DNA of 64,000 bases from Paraburkholderia sp. UYCP14C (GTDB lineage: Bacteria; Pseudomonadota; Gammaproteobacteria; Burkholderiales; Burkholderiaceae), in the NCBI RefSeq assembly GCF_004197395.1, contig NZ_SELS01000007.1, positions 124,001-188,000 on the forward strand, in the 5' to 3' direction. Made by a program: the position numbers and the translations under genes. This document shows positions 30,273 to 39,189 of the stretch, one piece after another (position 1 is the first letter of the stretch; each line of letters starts with the position of its first letter). A model generated the notes under the pieces. The model made no database searches and was not told the origin of the DNA. It worked only from the letters and a program-made list of their open reading frames with translations.

Positions 30273-31511
30273 CTATCCCTTCAACGCGCTGGCGAATGCT
30301 TTCTGCGCGTCGTCGACGGACTCGTTCTTGTTCCAGAAGTTCGTCACGACGTCAGTCAGCGCACCCTGCGTATCGGGCGACAGCAGCATTTCCGGATTCG
30401 GCAACTGGCGCGACTTGTCCTTCATGATCGCGATGCCCTCCTTCGCGCAGATGTCGAGGCTGCTTTCGTCCACGTCACCCCGGATCGGAATCGAGCCCTT
30501 CTTCGCGCTGAACGCGACCTGCGCGGACGGCGAGGTCATCACCGTGGCGAGCAGATTCTGCGCCTTGATCGCCGACGCGCTGTCGGTCTTCGGGAACACG
30601 AACACGTCGCCCGCGACCAGATACGGCGAACGCGGACCGAAGCCCGGGAAGCAGCCGAAGTCCTTGCCCGCCGTTTGATTCGCCGCGACGAACTCGCCCT
30701 TCGCCCAGTCGCCCATGATCTGCACACCGGCCTTGCCCGAGGTGACGAGCGCGGTCGCGTCGTTCCAGTTACGGCCGGGCGAGCCCGGGTCGACGTAATC
30801 GTGCAGCTTCTTGAACGACACGAGCACCTTCTTGAACGCTTCGGAGTTCACCGCGTTCTGATCGTGATCGCGATAGACCTTCATATACAGGTCCGGGCCG
30901 CCCACATCGGCGAGCACCGCGTCGAACGTGATCTTCTCCTGCCACGGCTGGCCGCCGAACGCGAGCGGAATCACGCCCGCGCTCTTCAGCTTGCCGAGAT
31001 CGGCGAGGAACTCGTCGTAGCTTTTCGGCTCACTCGCGATGCCCGCTTTCTGGAACACCGGCTTCGAGTAGAAGAACCACGCCGGCATATGGATGTCGAC
31101 CGGCGCCGCGTAGTAATGGCCCTTCACGCGGATGCTGTCGAGAATCGACTGCGGGAAAATGCCGTTCCAGTTTTCTTTCGCGGCGACGTCGTCGACGTTA
31201 TTCAGGAGTCCCTGATCGATCAGATCGTGAAACTGCTTCGACGTATTGAACTGGGCGGCGGTGGGTGGATCGCCACCGACGATCCGGTTGATCGCGGTGG
31301 CGCGCGCCTGGTCGCCACCCGCCACCGCGTTGTCGACCCATTGGCCGCCGGCCTTGTCGTACGCGACGGCGAACTGCCGAATCGCGGCCGATTCGCCGCC
31401 CGAGGTCCACCAGTGAATTACGTTAGCCTTGAGCGGCTCCGCGTGCGCGACGACGCCATACAGCGCCAGTGCCGCAACTACGCCTCGCAAGACCATTCTG
31501 TTGCCGTTCAT
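30273..31511 (-). CDS. Sugar ABC transporter substrate-binding protein
   Basis: 412 aa with a signal peptide (MNGNRMVLRGVVAALALYGV, then VAHAEP) and a strong GGAGGAG ribosome site. The mature protein starts VIHWWTSGGESAAIRQFA, as in CUT1 binding proteins of the glucose/mannose group (GtsA-like). Two Cys (DFGCFPG and DICAKEG) may form a disulfide. With the adjacent GH1 enzyme, the ligand is likely a beta-glucoside, cello-oligosaccharide or glucose; this is inference from context. Confidence 0.92.
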   Translation of the reverse strand: MNGNRMVLRGVVAALALYGVVAHAEPLKANVIHWWTSGGESAAIRQFAVAYDKAGGQWVDNAVAGGDQARATAINRIVGGDPPTAAQFNTSKQFHDLIDQGLLNNVDDVAAKENWNGIFPQSILDSIRVKGHYYAAPVDIHMPAWFFYSKPVFQKAGIASEPKSYDEFLADLGKLKSAGVIPLAFGGQPWQEKITFDAVLADVGGPDLYMKVYRDHDQNAVNSEAFKKVLVSFKKLHDYVDPGSPGRNWNDATALVTSGKAGVQIMGDWAKGEFVAANQTAGKDFGCFPGFGPRSPYLVAGDVFVFPKTDSASAIKAQNLLATVMTSPSAQVAFSAKKGSIPIRGDVDESSLDICAKEGIAIMKDKSRQLPNPEMLLSPDTQGALTDVVTNFWNKNESVDDAQKAFASALKG

Positions 31512-31604
31512 TCCGTCTCCTCCAGGCTTAGTGCCCGTGTGTCAATCGAAATACCAACCAGCTCCACCCGGTTTTACATCGTTGCTACGTCGTTGTGATT
31601 GTAT

Positions 31605-33023
31605 TTATTGCGCCTGCGCATTGCGATCTTCGAGGAATTTCGACACCAGCTCCGCGCTGCGCTTGATCGTGCGCTTCTGCGTCTGGTAGTCGACGTGCAC
31701 GATGCCGAAGCGCCGCTCATAGCCGAAAGCCCACTCGAAGTTGTCCATCAGCGACCACAGGAAGTAGCCGCGCACGTCGACGCCCGCCTTGATCGCCTGA
31801 TCGACCGCTGCGAGATGGCGCTTCAGGAACGAGATGCGCTGCGTGTCGTCGACGCGGCCGTCGATCACCTCGTCATCTGATGCCATGCCGTTCTCGGTGA
31901 TGTAGATCGGCGGCAGATTCGCATAGGTATCCTTGAAACCGATCAACAGATCGCGCAGACCGTCAGGGTAAACCTCCCATCCCATCTGCGTACGTTCGAC
32001 ACCTGCGAGCGGTACGTCCTTGAAACCGTGCCCGCCGTCGCTCGCCACGTTGGTGCGGAAATAATAGTTGATGCCGAGGAAGTCGAGCGGCGTATTGATC
32101 GTCTGCAGGTCGCCTTCGAGCACCAGCGGCTCGGTTTGCGGCCACAGCTCGAACAGGTCTCGCGGATACTCGCCCTTGAACAGCGGATCGAGAATCCATG
32201 CGTTGTGCTGGACTTCGAACAGTTCGGCCGCGCGACGGTCGGCGGCGCTGTTGCTGTTCGGCGTGCCGCGCCCGACGTTCGCGACGATGCCCTTGTGCGA
32301 GCGCGGGTCGTTCGCGCGCAGCGCCGGAATCGCGAGGCCATGCGCGAGCAGCAGATGATGCATCGCCTGGGTGGCGTAACGCAGCTTCGAGAGTCCCGGC
32401 GCATGATGGCCGTTGCCGTAGCCGAGGAACGCGGAACACCACGGCTCGTTCAGCGTCGCCCACGCATCGACGAGACCGTGCAGTTCGCGGCTCATCAGAT
32501 CCGCGTAATCGGCGAACCGGTACGCGGTTTCGCGATTGAGCCAGCCGCCGCGATCCTCCAGATGCTGAGGCAGATCCCAGTGATACAGCGTGACGAAGGT
32601 GGTGATGTTCTTCTCTTTGAGCCGTTCCAGCAGGCGCTTGTAGAAGTCGAGCCCCTTGCGGTTCGGCGCGCCGTTTTCGTCCATCACGCGCGGCCACGCG
32701 GTCGACAGCCGGTACGCTTCGAGGCCGAGGCCCGCGAGCAGGTCGATGTCCTGTTCCCAGCGATGATAGTGATCGCACGCGACGGCGCCGGTGTCGCCGG
32801 CCAACACTTTGCCCGGGGTGGCCGAGAAGGTATCCCAGATCGACGGCAGGCGGCCGTCTTCGTGGATCGCGCCTTCGATCTGATACGACGCGGTAGCCGC
32901 GCCGAGCAGAAAGTCCTGGCGCCACAGCGACGAATCGGCGGGGGGTGTGAACGGATCGGTGTGCGGGTTGCCGTGAGCGTTTTGATGGGCCGCGTCGATG
33001 ACTGCGGGTGCGTCGTTTTCCAC
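31605..33023 (-). CDS. GH1 beta-glucosidase
   Basis: 472 aa; GTG start with AGGAG upstream. Family 1 (beta/alpha)8 barrel with the acid/base in TLNEPWC, the nucleophile in YITENGM, and the sugar-binding HWDLPQHLEDRGGW and SLMDNFEWAFGYERRFG. A 30-residue polar leader precedes FLLGAATASYQIEGA; there is no signal peptide, so it acts in the cytoplasm on imported beta-glucosides. First gene of the operon, directly behind the LacI-type operator. Lengths match known GH1 enzymes (about 440-470). Confidence 0.96.
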   Translation of the reverse strand: MENDAPAVIDAAHQNAHGNPHTDPFTPPADSSLWRQDFLLGAATASYQIEGAIHEDGRLPSIWDTFSATPGKVLAGDTGAVACDHYHRWEQDIDLLAGLGLEAYRLSTAWPRVMDENGAPNRKGLDFYKRLLERLKEKNITTFVTLYHWDLPQHLEDRGGWLNRETAYRFADYADLMSRELHGLVDAWATLNEPWCSAFLGYGNGHHAPGLSKLRYATQAMHHLLLAHGLAIPALRANDPRSHKGIVANVGRGTPNSNSAADRRAAELFEVQHNAWILDPLFKGEYPRDLFELWPQTEPLVLEGDLQTINTPLDFLGINYYFRTNVASDGGHGFKDVPLAGVERTQMGWEVYPDGLRDLLIGFKDTYANLPPIYITENGMASDDEVIDGRVDDTQRISFLKRHLAAVDQAIKAGVDVRGYFLWSLMDNFEWAFGYERRFGIVHVDYQTQKRTIKRSAELVSKFLEDRNAQAQ

Positions 33024-33106
33024 GGATTCTCTCCTGCCTTGAGGTCGTTGAATCGGGTGTGGTGGAACTCGAGGCGCTCGCGTTCGAGCTTACTGTGAAC
33101 GCTTAA

Positions 33107-33122
33107 GTGGAAGCGCTTCCAC
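33107..33122 (-). promoter_or_regulatory. LacI-family operator for the beta-glucoside operon
   Basis: GTGGAAGCGCTTCCAC, a perfect 16-bp palindrome with the central CG expected of LacI/PurR-family sites. It is about 84 bp upstream of the glucosidase start, in position to block the operon promoter. Likely bound by the LacI protein encoded at the operon's end. Confidence 0.85.
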
Positions 33123-33247
33123 ACTGTCCAGCGAACGATAGCAGCGGGGAAATCGGCGCAGCAATCCGGGTTTGTCTGGAGAGGGTTTGTGGCATGTGCG
33201 CGAGGGTGATGCGGAGCGCATCGGCGTGCAGTTCATGCAGCGACGCC

Positions 33248-33268
33248 TATGGGACCAAGGTCCAATTG
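33248..33268. promoter_or_regulatory. GGACC motif, copy 2
   Basis: GGACCAAGGTCC (33252-33263), a perfect 12-bp palindrome followed by AATTG and preceded by TATG. It lies 72 bp upstream of the lipoprotein gene start at 33340, where an activator or promoter element would be. The other 33123-33339 sequence holds no gene. Confidence 0.5.
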
Positions 33269-33339
33269 TACGAAGATGCGCGGCCGTATAGGGTGAATGG
33301 ACAGCATCGTTTCGTCTGCAAAATATCCGGGAGTACGCC

Positions 33340-34104
33340 ATGGAATATTCGATGACGGCGAGGACTTTTACCTCAACTTTGCGGCCCAAATTTCGCCCTG
33401 GGAACCTGATGGTCGCTGCCCCGGCTCTTCTGCTCGGAGCCTGCGGAGGCAGCATCGGCCCATCTAGCGCGACGTCCCAACAACCGGTTTCGGTGCCGCT
33501 CCGGGCAGCCGTCGCTTCTCAGGTGGAGAACGGCACGTCGACCGCGTTCTCCGTTACGGGCACGATGGACGCCGTTCCCGTTACCGGTTCTGGAACGCTT
33601 GTCGACTCCGCACCCACGCCAGCGACGTTCAACGGCGCAGCTGTCCTTCAAACTGCCGAAACCTTCACCGAGACTGTGGTTCAGAACGGCGTGTCCATTC
33701 CGATCACGGAGACGAAACAGATCCTCACCGATCCGGCGACCTTCGCCGAAGTCGGTGCAATCAACAATGACGGTACCGTCGATGTGATTCCGCCTTACAC
33801 GTACCCACCTTCTGTCGTGCCGGGCGACTCAGGCACGCTTGCCACGGGCACGGAGTATTCGGATAAGACCATGCAGCAGCCAGTGGGCTCGGTCGATATT
33901 TCCTATAGCGTCGCGTCTGACACCTCGACCACCGATGTGGTCGACATCGACAGGAAGGTGAAGGACAAAAACAATAACGAAATTAAGGATGACGACAAGA
34001 AAATTCGCATCGACAAAAACGGCGATTGCAAACCGGTTTCGCAGAAAGAAAAAGGCTCACATAACGGGCACCAGGACGATTTCGACGACGAGGACGAAGA
34101 CTGA
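33340..34104 (+). CDS. Putative secreted lipoprotein with acidic C-terminus
   Basis: 254 aa; the ATG at 33340 has GGGAG eight bases upstream. The basic leader and hydrophobic stretch end in LLLGAC (Cys35), a lipobox, followed by GGSIGPSSATSQQ. The middle is Thr/Val/Ser-rich with beta-type alternation. The last 60 residues are strongly charged (Asp/Lys, e.g. KDDDKKIRIDKNGD, ending DDFDDEDED), possibly binding cations. No known domain recognised. AT-richer 3' part. Preceded by GGACC motif copy 2. Confidence 0.7.
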   Translation: MEYSMTARTFTSTLRPKFRPGNLMVAAPALLLGACGGSIGPSSATSQQPVSVPLRAAVASQVENGTSTAFSVTGTMDAVPVTGSGTLVDSAPTPATFNGAAVLQTAETFTETVVQNGVSIPITETKQILTDPATFAEVGAINNDGTVDVIPPYTYPPSVVPGDSGTLATGTEYSDKTMQQPVGSVDISYSVASDTSTTDVVDIDRKVKDKNNNEIKDDDKKIRIDKNGDCKPVSQKEKGSHNGHQDDFDDEDED

Positions 34105-34180
34105 ACTGCCAGGCATCGACCTGCGTTCCTGAGTTTCGTCGCGACGACGGGCACCCGACTTCGAGCAGCCGGCTTCGCGC

Positions 34181-34527
34181 TCAAGCGCTGCGCTTCGGCA
34201 TCAATCCATCGCCACGATTCACGCTGCACTGAACCGCCCAGCGGCCACCCATTGCGGGCGCAATGTAGCCGATTTCTTCCACCGGTTGCTTCGTGACGGG
34301 GTGCCGTCCGTTGAATTCGATCCAGCCGCCGCCTTGATCGACCGCGCGCCAACTGGCTTCCCGGATCGCGGTCTGGTCGTCGCCGGGAAGCGCGTCTTGA
34401 CGCAGCTTGCCCGCCTTGCCCGGATCGGAGCCGAACGCACGGAAATAGCGTCGGGCAGATCCGTCTGCACGACGTCTGACTGATCCGGCCGGATCGGGTT
34501 TTCATCCTTGTTCGGTGTGGTGGCCAT
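34181..34527 (-). pseudogene. Frameshifted small conserved gene
   Basis: Begins with a strong AAGGAGG site and MATTPNKDENPIRPDQSDVV, then QTDLPDA, after which that frame turns to Arg/Ser nonsense. The neighbouring frame takes over with sensible protein: YFRAFGSDPGKAGKLRQDAL, later GGGWIEFNGRHPVTKQPVEE, IGYIAPAMGGRWAVQCSV, to a stop at 34181. The distance from start to stop (347 bp) is one base short of a whole number of codons, so a single-base loss near 34430-34450 explains it. It could also be a sequencing error. Intact length would be about 115 aa; function unknown. Confidence 0.65.
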
Positions 34528-34609
34528 GGCCGGCCCTCCTTAGGTTGTCGTCATGCTGGAGCAACAGCAAGTTCTGCCCCCGCTCCAGAGGCGGCCACAC
34601 CCTTTTCGC

Positions 34610-35854
34610 TCACAAATCGAAGCCCATTTGCGAACGGCCAAGCTCGGTGAGATCGTCCGCCGTCGCGCGGCCGGCGAAATCGACTTCGAAATGATCGGCC
34701 GGAAAATCCGGCGGGCTTTTACCTTCCAGAAAACTCGGCAGTTGCCGCTTCAGGTACGCATCGTTCTTCGCGCAGGCCGGCAGCGAAGCGATATACATCA
34801 CGTTGCTATAGCCGTTGCCGCGATGCGCGTCCTCGACCGCGTGAATGACGTCGCTATGCCAGAACACCGTGTCGCCCGCCTGCATCAGCGGAATCGACGA
34901 CAGCGCATGAAACAGCGGCGCGTGGTACTCGGACTTGATCGACAGCGCGCGCCCCGGCATCGCTCCGCAGAGATCGTCTTCAGCGACATCATCCTGAAGC
35001 GCGCGCAGCAGGATATAGACCATCGAGTTCGCCATCGGCACCAATTGCAGCGTGCCGTCGCCGGGACCCTGCGGCGTCAGCGCGGTCCAGCCTTGAAACG
35101 TACGGAACATCGAGCAGACCGCCGGCGAAGCGATCTCCTCGACGTCGGTTCGCCACGCGGCGTCGAACGGATCGTAGTCGCGCCAGTGGCCCGAGAACAC
35201 ATGCCGGTAGACCTTGCGGAAGTTCGATTCGATCCAGCGCTCCACCGAACCGCCATCGCAATGCGCCGACAAGCCGAGAGATTCCGATCCGGGCGGCCGG
35301 CGACGCAGGCGGTCCGCATACACCGGCACATGGTTCGGATCGAAATGCACGCGCCCTTCACTCTCGGTGCGCCACAGCCGGTTCAGGAACACGCGAGCCT
35401 GCGTGAGCTCGGTCGACTGGCGCGCGAGCACCTGCGGTTTCGACCAGTACACGCCGTAGATTTGCGGCTTGCTCGACGCGAGCTGACCGAAGTACTTGTC
35501 TTCCGCGCGATTCAGCAGCTTGGCGTCGAGGCCGTTGCGCTCGACGTAGTCCGCGATGTCCCGATCCCACTGTTCGACCAGCGACCGGTCGAACACCTTG
35601 CGGATCACACACGCGCCGCGAGTCTTGACGAGCGCGATCTGCTCGTCGGTGACGCGGTTCGCCACGATGTCGGCGAACTGGATTTCCGGAATGACCGGCT
35701 CGCCCCGGTCACGCAGCGTCGCGATGCGCTCCGCCTCCTGCGTCATCGCCGCGTCGACCTCGGCGAATACTTCGCGGTAGTTCGGCAGCATCTCGCGCAG
35801 TTCGCGCTTCGCTTGGCGGATGGCTGCCGGCAGGTCGTCGATTTGCAAGGCCAT
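34610..35854 (-). CDS. DUF1479 family protein (YbiU-like)
   Basis: 414 aa, close in length and layout to E. coli YbiU. The fold is predicted related to Fe(II)/2-oxoglutarate dioxygenases. A possible metal set is seen: His/Asp in LSAHCDGGSVERW and His in FWHSDVIHAVEDAHRG, with Arg further on. Characteristic family strings include FHALSSIPLMQAGDTVFWH and KYFGQLASSKPQIYGVYWS. No experimental role for the family is known to me. It is monocistronic; about 300 bp upstream (35855-36151) hold no gene. Confidence 0.85.
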   Translation of the reverse strand: MALQIDDLPAAIRQAKRELREMLPNYREVFAEVDAAMTQEAERIATLRDRGEPVIPEIQFADIVANRVTDEQIALVKTRGACVIRKVFDRSLVEQWDRDIADYVERNGLDAKLLNRAEDKYFGQLASSKPQIYGVYWSKPQVLARQSTELTQARVFLNRLWRTESEGRVHFDPNHVPVYADRLRRRPPGSESLGLSAHCDGGSVERWIESNFRKVYRHVFSGHWRDYDPFDAAWRTDVEEIASPAVCSMFRTFQGWTALTPQGPGDGTLQLVPMANSMVYILLRALQDDVAEDDLCGAMPGRALSIKSEYHAPLFHALSSIPLMQAGDTVFWHSDVIHAVEDAHRGNGYSNVMYIASLPACAKNDAYLKRQLPSFLEGKSPPDFPADHFEVDFAGRATADDLTELGRSQMGFDL

Positions 35855-36151
35855 TGCATCGTCTCCAAGGGGTTTCTGATGCTTGAAGCGTACGCGAACG
35901 AACGACGCGTGCGTGATACTTTCCGGTCAACTATTTGACGGTTTCAGACAAGAAAGCCGCTTTCGAACATGTGGATTTCGGCCGCGCGCCGGCCGGCGGT
36001 CCGGGACGTTTTTGCACGTCTGGGGGAGTATTTTTGGGCAAGTAACGAGCCAGTGATTTTATGGCGCAGACTACGCCACTAGCGGCGAGAATTTCAACGC
36101 GACGACCACGCGCGGCTGGTCGACTGCAACATCCGGTTCTGGAGGCGCTCC

Positions 36152-36535
36152 ATGAATGAACAATCGATACGCGAAGCCTTGAACGCACATTGGCGAGCGT
36201 CGGCGGACGGCGATCTCGACGCCGAACACGCGATCTACGCCGACGATGCGATCTGCGACTATCCGCAATCAGGCGAGCGGATCCACGGACGAGCCAATTT
36301 GCAGGCTCTGCGCGGCCATCATCCCGGCAAGCCATCGGGCTTCGCGATCCGGCGAATGCAAGGAGAGGGCAATCTGTGGGTCACCGAGTACACGATCAAC
36401 TATCAGGAGCGCATCGCTTACACGGTCAGCGTGATGGAGTTTCGCGAGGGCAAGGTCGTCCACGAGACCCAGTATTTCGCGGATCCGTTCGAGGCGCCGG
36501 ATTGGCGCAGTCAATGGGTCGAGCGGACCGCGTGA
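36152..36535 (+). CDS. SnoaL-like/NTF2-fold protein
   Basis: 127 aa with GGAGG before the ATG. The pattern is typical of polyketide-cyclase-like NTF2 proteins: an N-terminal helix (SIREALNAHWRASADGDLDA), AIYADDAICDYPQSGERIHG, and a strand ladder closing with VVHETQYFADPFEAPDWRSQWV. Members are small cyclases, isomerases or unknown. It stands alone between DUF1479 and the LDH-like gene. Function unassigned. Confidence 0.82.
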   Translation: MNEQSIREALNAHWRASADGDLDAEHAIYADDAICDYPQSGERIHGRANLQALRGHHPGKPSGFAIRRMQGEGNLWVTEYTINYQERIAYTVSVMEFREGKVVHETQYFADPFEAPDWRSQWVERTA

Positions 36536-36552
36536 AAAACGCGCCGCGGCCA

Positions 36553-36573
36553 TGTAGGACCAAGGTCCGATTG
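36553..36573. promoter_or_regulatory. GGACC motif, copy 3
   Basis: GGACCAAGGTCC (36557-36568), perfect palindrome with GTA before it and GATTG after, nearly identical to copies 1 and 2. The LDH-like gene starts 53 bp after the end of this motif. Same orientation as the other copies relative to the plus strand. Confidence 0.5.
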
Positions 36574-36625
36574 AAGCGAAACGTCCGCGTGCGACCATGA
36601 TTCCGGGGGCTGAAGGCCGAACTTG

Positions 36626-37597
36626 ATGAGGTTCGCGATGCGGCAGGCCAAGATCGTTATCGTCGGCGCGGGGCTGGTCGGAGGATCGGCAGCCCTGTTC
36701 GTGGCGTTGGCGATTCCGAGCGCGAAAGTCGTCATCATCGACGTCGCGCGGGTGCGCGCCGAAGGACAGGTTCTGGATCTCGCCCACGCGGCGGCATTCT
36801 GGGGGCACAGCCGTTTTCGCGCGGGGGACTACGAAGACGCGCGTGACGCCGACATCGTCGTGATCACGGCCGGCGCCGGCGTCAAACCCGGCGAGACTCG
36901 CCTGCACCTTGCCAGAACCAATGCGGACATCGCGGCCGGAATCGTCGCGCGCATCGCGCCGCTCGCGCCCGACGCCATCTATCTGATCGCGACCAACCCG
37001 TGCGACGTGCTGACCGGCGCCGTCTACGACCAACTGCGCGACCAACTGCGCTGCGAGCGCGAGCGCGTCATCAGCACCGGCACCTCGCTCGACACCGGCC
37101 GGCTGCGCTCCCTGCTGTCCGAGCGCCTCGGCGTGGTGGCCTCCGCGATTCACGCCTACGTGCTCGGCGAGCACGGCGAATCGGCGGTGATCCAGTGGTC
37201 GGCCGCGACGGTTTGCGGCATGCCTCTCGAAACCTTCCTGACGAGGAACGGCAAGGAGCTGGGACCCGCCAGCAGGGATCTGATCCTGCGCTCCGTTCAT
37301 GAGGCGGCCAAGCTCATCAAGGAAGGCAAAGGCGCCACCCATTACGGCATCGCCAGCGCGATAGGCAGGATCTGCGAGGCCATCGTGCACGACACCGATC
37401 TGATCCTCACGGTCGGCATCGTCCAGCCCGAAGTGGAAGGCATACCGGACGTGTGCGTGTCGCTGCCGATGGTCGTCAATGGCGAAGGTGCGCGCTTGAT
37501 CGCCTATCCGGAACTCGACCCTGTCGAGCGCGCGGCCTTGCTGGGCAGCGCGCGCATCGTCAAGGAGGCGACGCAAAACGTGCTCCACGAGCGGTGA
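36626..37597 (+). CDS. Lactate/malate dehydrogenase-family 2-hydroxyacid dehydrogenase
   Basis: 323 aa from the ATG at 36626. NAD fold KIVIVGAGLVGGSAALFVAL with an acidic end (VVIIDVAR), indicating NAD. Catalytic Arg in PGETRLH, Asp/Arg in TGTSLDTGRLR, and His in LGEHGESAVIQW are kept. At the residue that sets substrate choice (Gln in lactate, Arg in malate dehydrogenases, just before KPGETR) it has Val, so it may act on a larger or less polar 2-oxo acid. It is 52 bp upstream of a DASS carrier on the same strand, likely an operon for a hydroxy- or dicarboxylic acid. Confidence 0.88.
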   Translation: MRFAMRQAKIVIVGAGLVGGSAALFVALAIPSAKVVIIDVARVRAEGQVLDLAHAAAFWGHSRFRAGDYEDARDADIVVITAGAGVKPGETRLHLARTNADIAAGIVARIAPLAPDAIYLIATNPCDVLTGAVYDQLRDQLRCERERVISTGTSLDTGRLRSLLSERLGVVASAIHAYVLGEHGESAVIQWSAATVCGMPLETFLTRNGKELGPASRDLILRSVHEAAKLIKEGKGATHYGIASAIGRICEAIVHDTDLILTVGIVQPEVEGIPDVCVSLPMVVNGEGARLIAYPELDPVERAALLGSARIVKEATQNVLHER

Positions 37598-37649
37598 CGC
37601 TTTCCCGCGCACTCCGAAACTACCCAGCCACGCCGGCACGAGGTCCATC

Positions 37650-39128
37650 ATGGCTCCCACACCCGCCAAGGCTTCACAGCCCCCCGGCTCCCCGCCCACC
37701 ACGCCGAAGCCCTCGGTCGGGCTGCCGGCCGGCGTCTGGAAATATCTGGTGCCGATCGCGGTCGGCGTCGTGCTGTGGTTCCTGCCCGCGCCCGCGGGCC
37801 TGCAACCGAAGGCGTGGCACATGTTCGCCGTGTTCGTCGCGACCATTGCCGGCATCATGACCGCGCCGCTGCCGATGTCGGTGGTGGCCATCATCGGCTC
37901 GACCGTCGGCGTGCTGCTCGGCGTTCTGACCTTTGCCGACGTCACCCGATCCACCGGCACCGACCTCGTCTGGCTCGTGATGCTCGCGTTTTTCATTTCA
38001 CGCGGCGTGATCAAGACCGGCCTTGGCCGCCGGATCGCGCTTCTGTTCATGCGCTTGCTGGGAAAGCGCACGACCGGGCTCGGCTACGGGCTCGTGTTGA
38101 CCGAACTCGTGATCTCCCCCGCGATGCCGAGCATCACCGCGCGCGCGGGCGGCGTGATGCTGCCGATCACGCGAGCCATTTCCGAAGTGCTGGGCAGTCA
38201 CGCCGACGACCCGCAATCCCGCGCGAAGGTGGGACGCTATCTGATTCTGTGCGCGTTCCACGCGAACATCATCACGGCGGGCATGTTCATCACGGCGATG
38301 GCGGGCAATCCGCTCGCGGTCAAGCTCGCCGCGGACCAGGGCGTGTCGATCAGCTGGCTCGACTGGGCGGTGGCGGCGTCCGTCCCCGGTCTGCTGTGTC
38401 TCGCCGTCATTCCGATCTTCATGCTGTGGATCGTCCCGCCGCATGTCAGACGCACGCCCGATGCGACCGACCTCGCGCAACGAGAGCTTGCAACGATGGG
38501 CCCGATCTCGGTCAAAGAGATCATCATGGCGTGCATCTTCGTCGGGCTGCTGGTGCTGTGGGTGTTCGGCGACGATCTCGGCGTCGGCGCGACGCTCGCG
38601 GCGGCGATCGGCGTTTCGCTGCTGTTCATCAGCGGCGTGCTGACGTGGCAGGACGCGCTGAACGAGAAAGCCGCGTGGGACACGATGATCTGGATCGGCC
38701 TGCTGATCATGCTGGCCTCCAAGCTCAACGAATATGGCATGGTGAACTGGTTCGGCAAGGAATTCGGCCAGCACCTCGCGGGCTTTCCGAGGCTGGCCGT
38801 CTATATGCTGGTGGCGGCGATCTACGTCTACATTCACTACTTTTTCGCCAGCGCCACCGCGCATATCAGCGCACTGTTTCCACTTTCGATGGCACTGATG
38901 GTCGCCGCCGGCATCCCGCCCTTCGTCGCCGCGGTCTCCCTCGGGATTCTGAGCAATGTGAACGGTTGCCTGACGCAATATGGCATCGGCTCAGGTCCGG
39001 TGATGTTCGGTGCCGGCTATGTGACCCAGGGCGAATGGTGGAAGGCGGGCTTTTTGATGAGCCTGTTTTACATGCTCGCGTGGCTGGTGGTTGGGCCGCT
39101 TTGGTGGAAGGTGCTGGGCCATATTTGA
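37650..39128 (+). CDS. DASS/SLC13-type anion:cation symporter (CitT-like)
   Basis: 492 aa, about eleven to twelve helices, after a 25-residue Pro/Ser-rich leader. The family opening is WKYLVPIAVGVVLWFLPAPA. Conserved substrate and sodium segments appear (SPAMPSITARAGGVMLPI; FHANIITAGMFITAMAGNPL; and in the second half SATAHISALFPLSMALMVAA). Relatives carry citrate, succinate, tartrate or 2-oxoglutarate. Probably co-transcribed with the LDH-like enzyme. An N-terminal remnant of a related gene lies at 13332. Confidence 0.93.
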   Translation: MAPTPAKASQPPGSPPTTPKPSVGLPAGVWKYLVPIAVGVVLWFLPAPAGLQPKAWHMFAVFVATIAGIMTAPLPMSVVAIIGSTVGVLLGVLTFADVTRSTGTDLVWLVMLAFFISRGVIKTGLGRRIALLFMRLLGKRTTGLGYGLVLTELVISPAMPSITARAGGVMLPITRAISEVLGSHADDPQSRAKVGRYLILCAFHANIITAGMFITAMAGNPLAVKLAADQGVSISWLDWAVAASVPGLLCLAVIPIFMLWIVPPHVRRTPDATDLAQRELATMGPISVKEIIMACIFVGLLVLWVFGDDLGVGATLAAAIGVSLLFISGVLTWQDALNEKAAWDTMIWIGLLIMLASKLNEYGMVNWFGKEFGQHLAGFPRLAVYMLVAAIYVYIHYFFASATAHISALFPLSMALMVAAGIPPFVAAVSLGILSNVNGCLTQYGIGSGPVMFGAGYVTQGEWWKAGFLMSLFYMLAWLVVGPLWWKVLGHI

Positions 39129-39189
39129 GGCAGCGCGAGTTTCGACGCGCGGGGCGTACGGCCCACGCGCATCGGGAAGCACGCACAAA

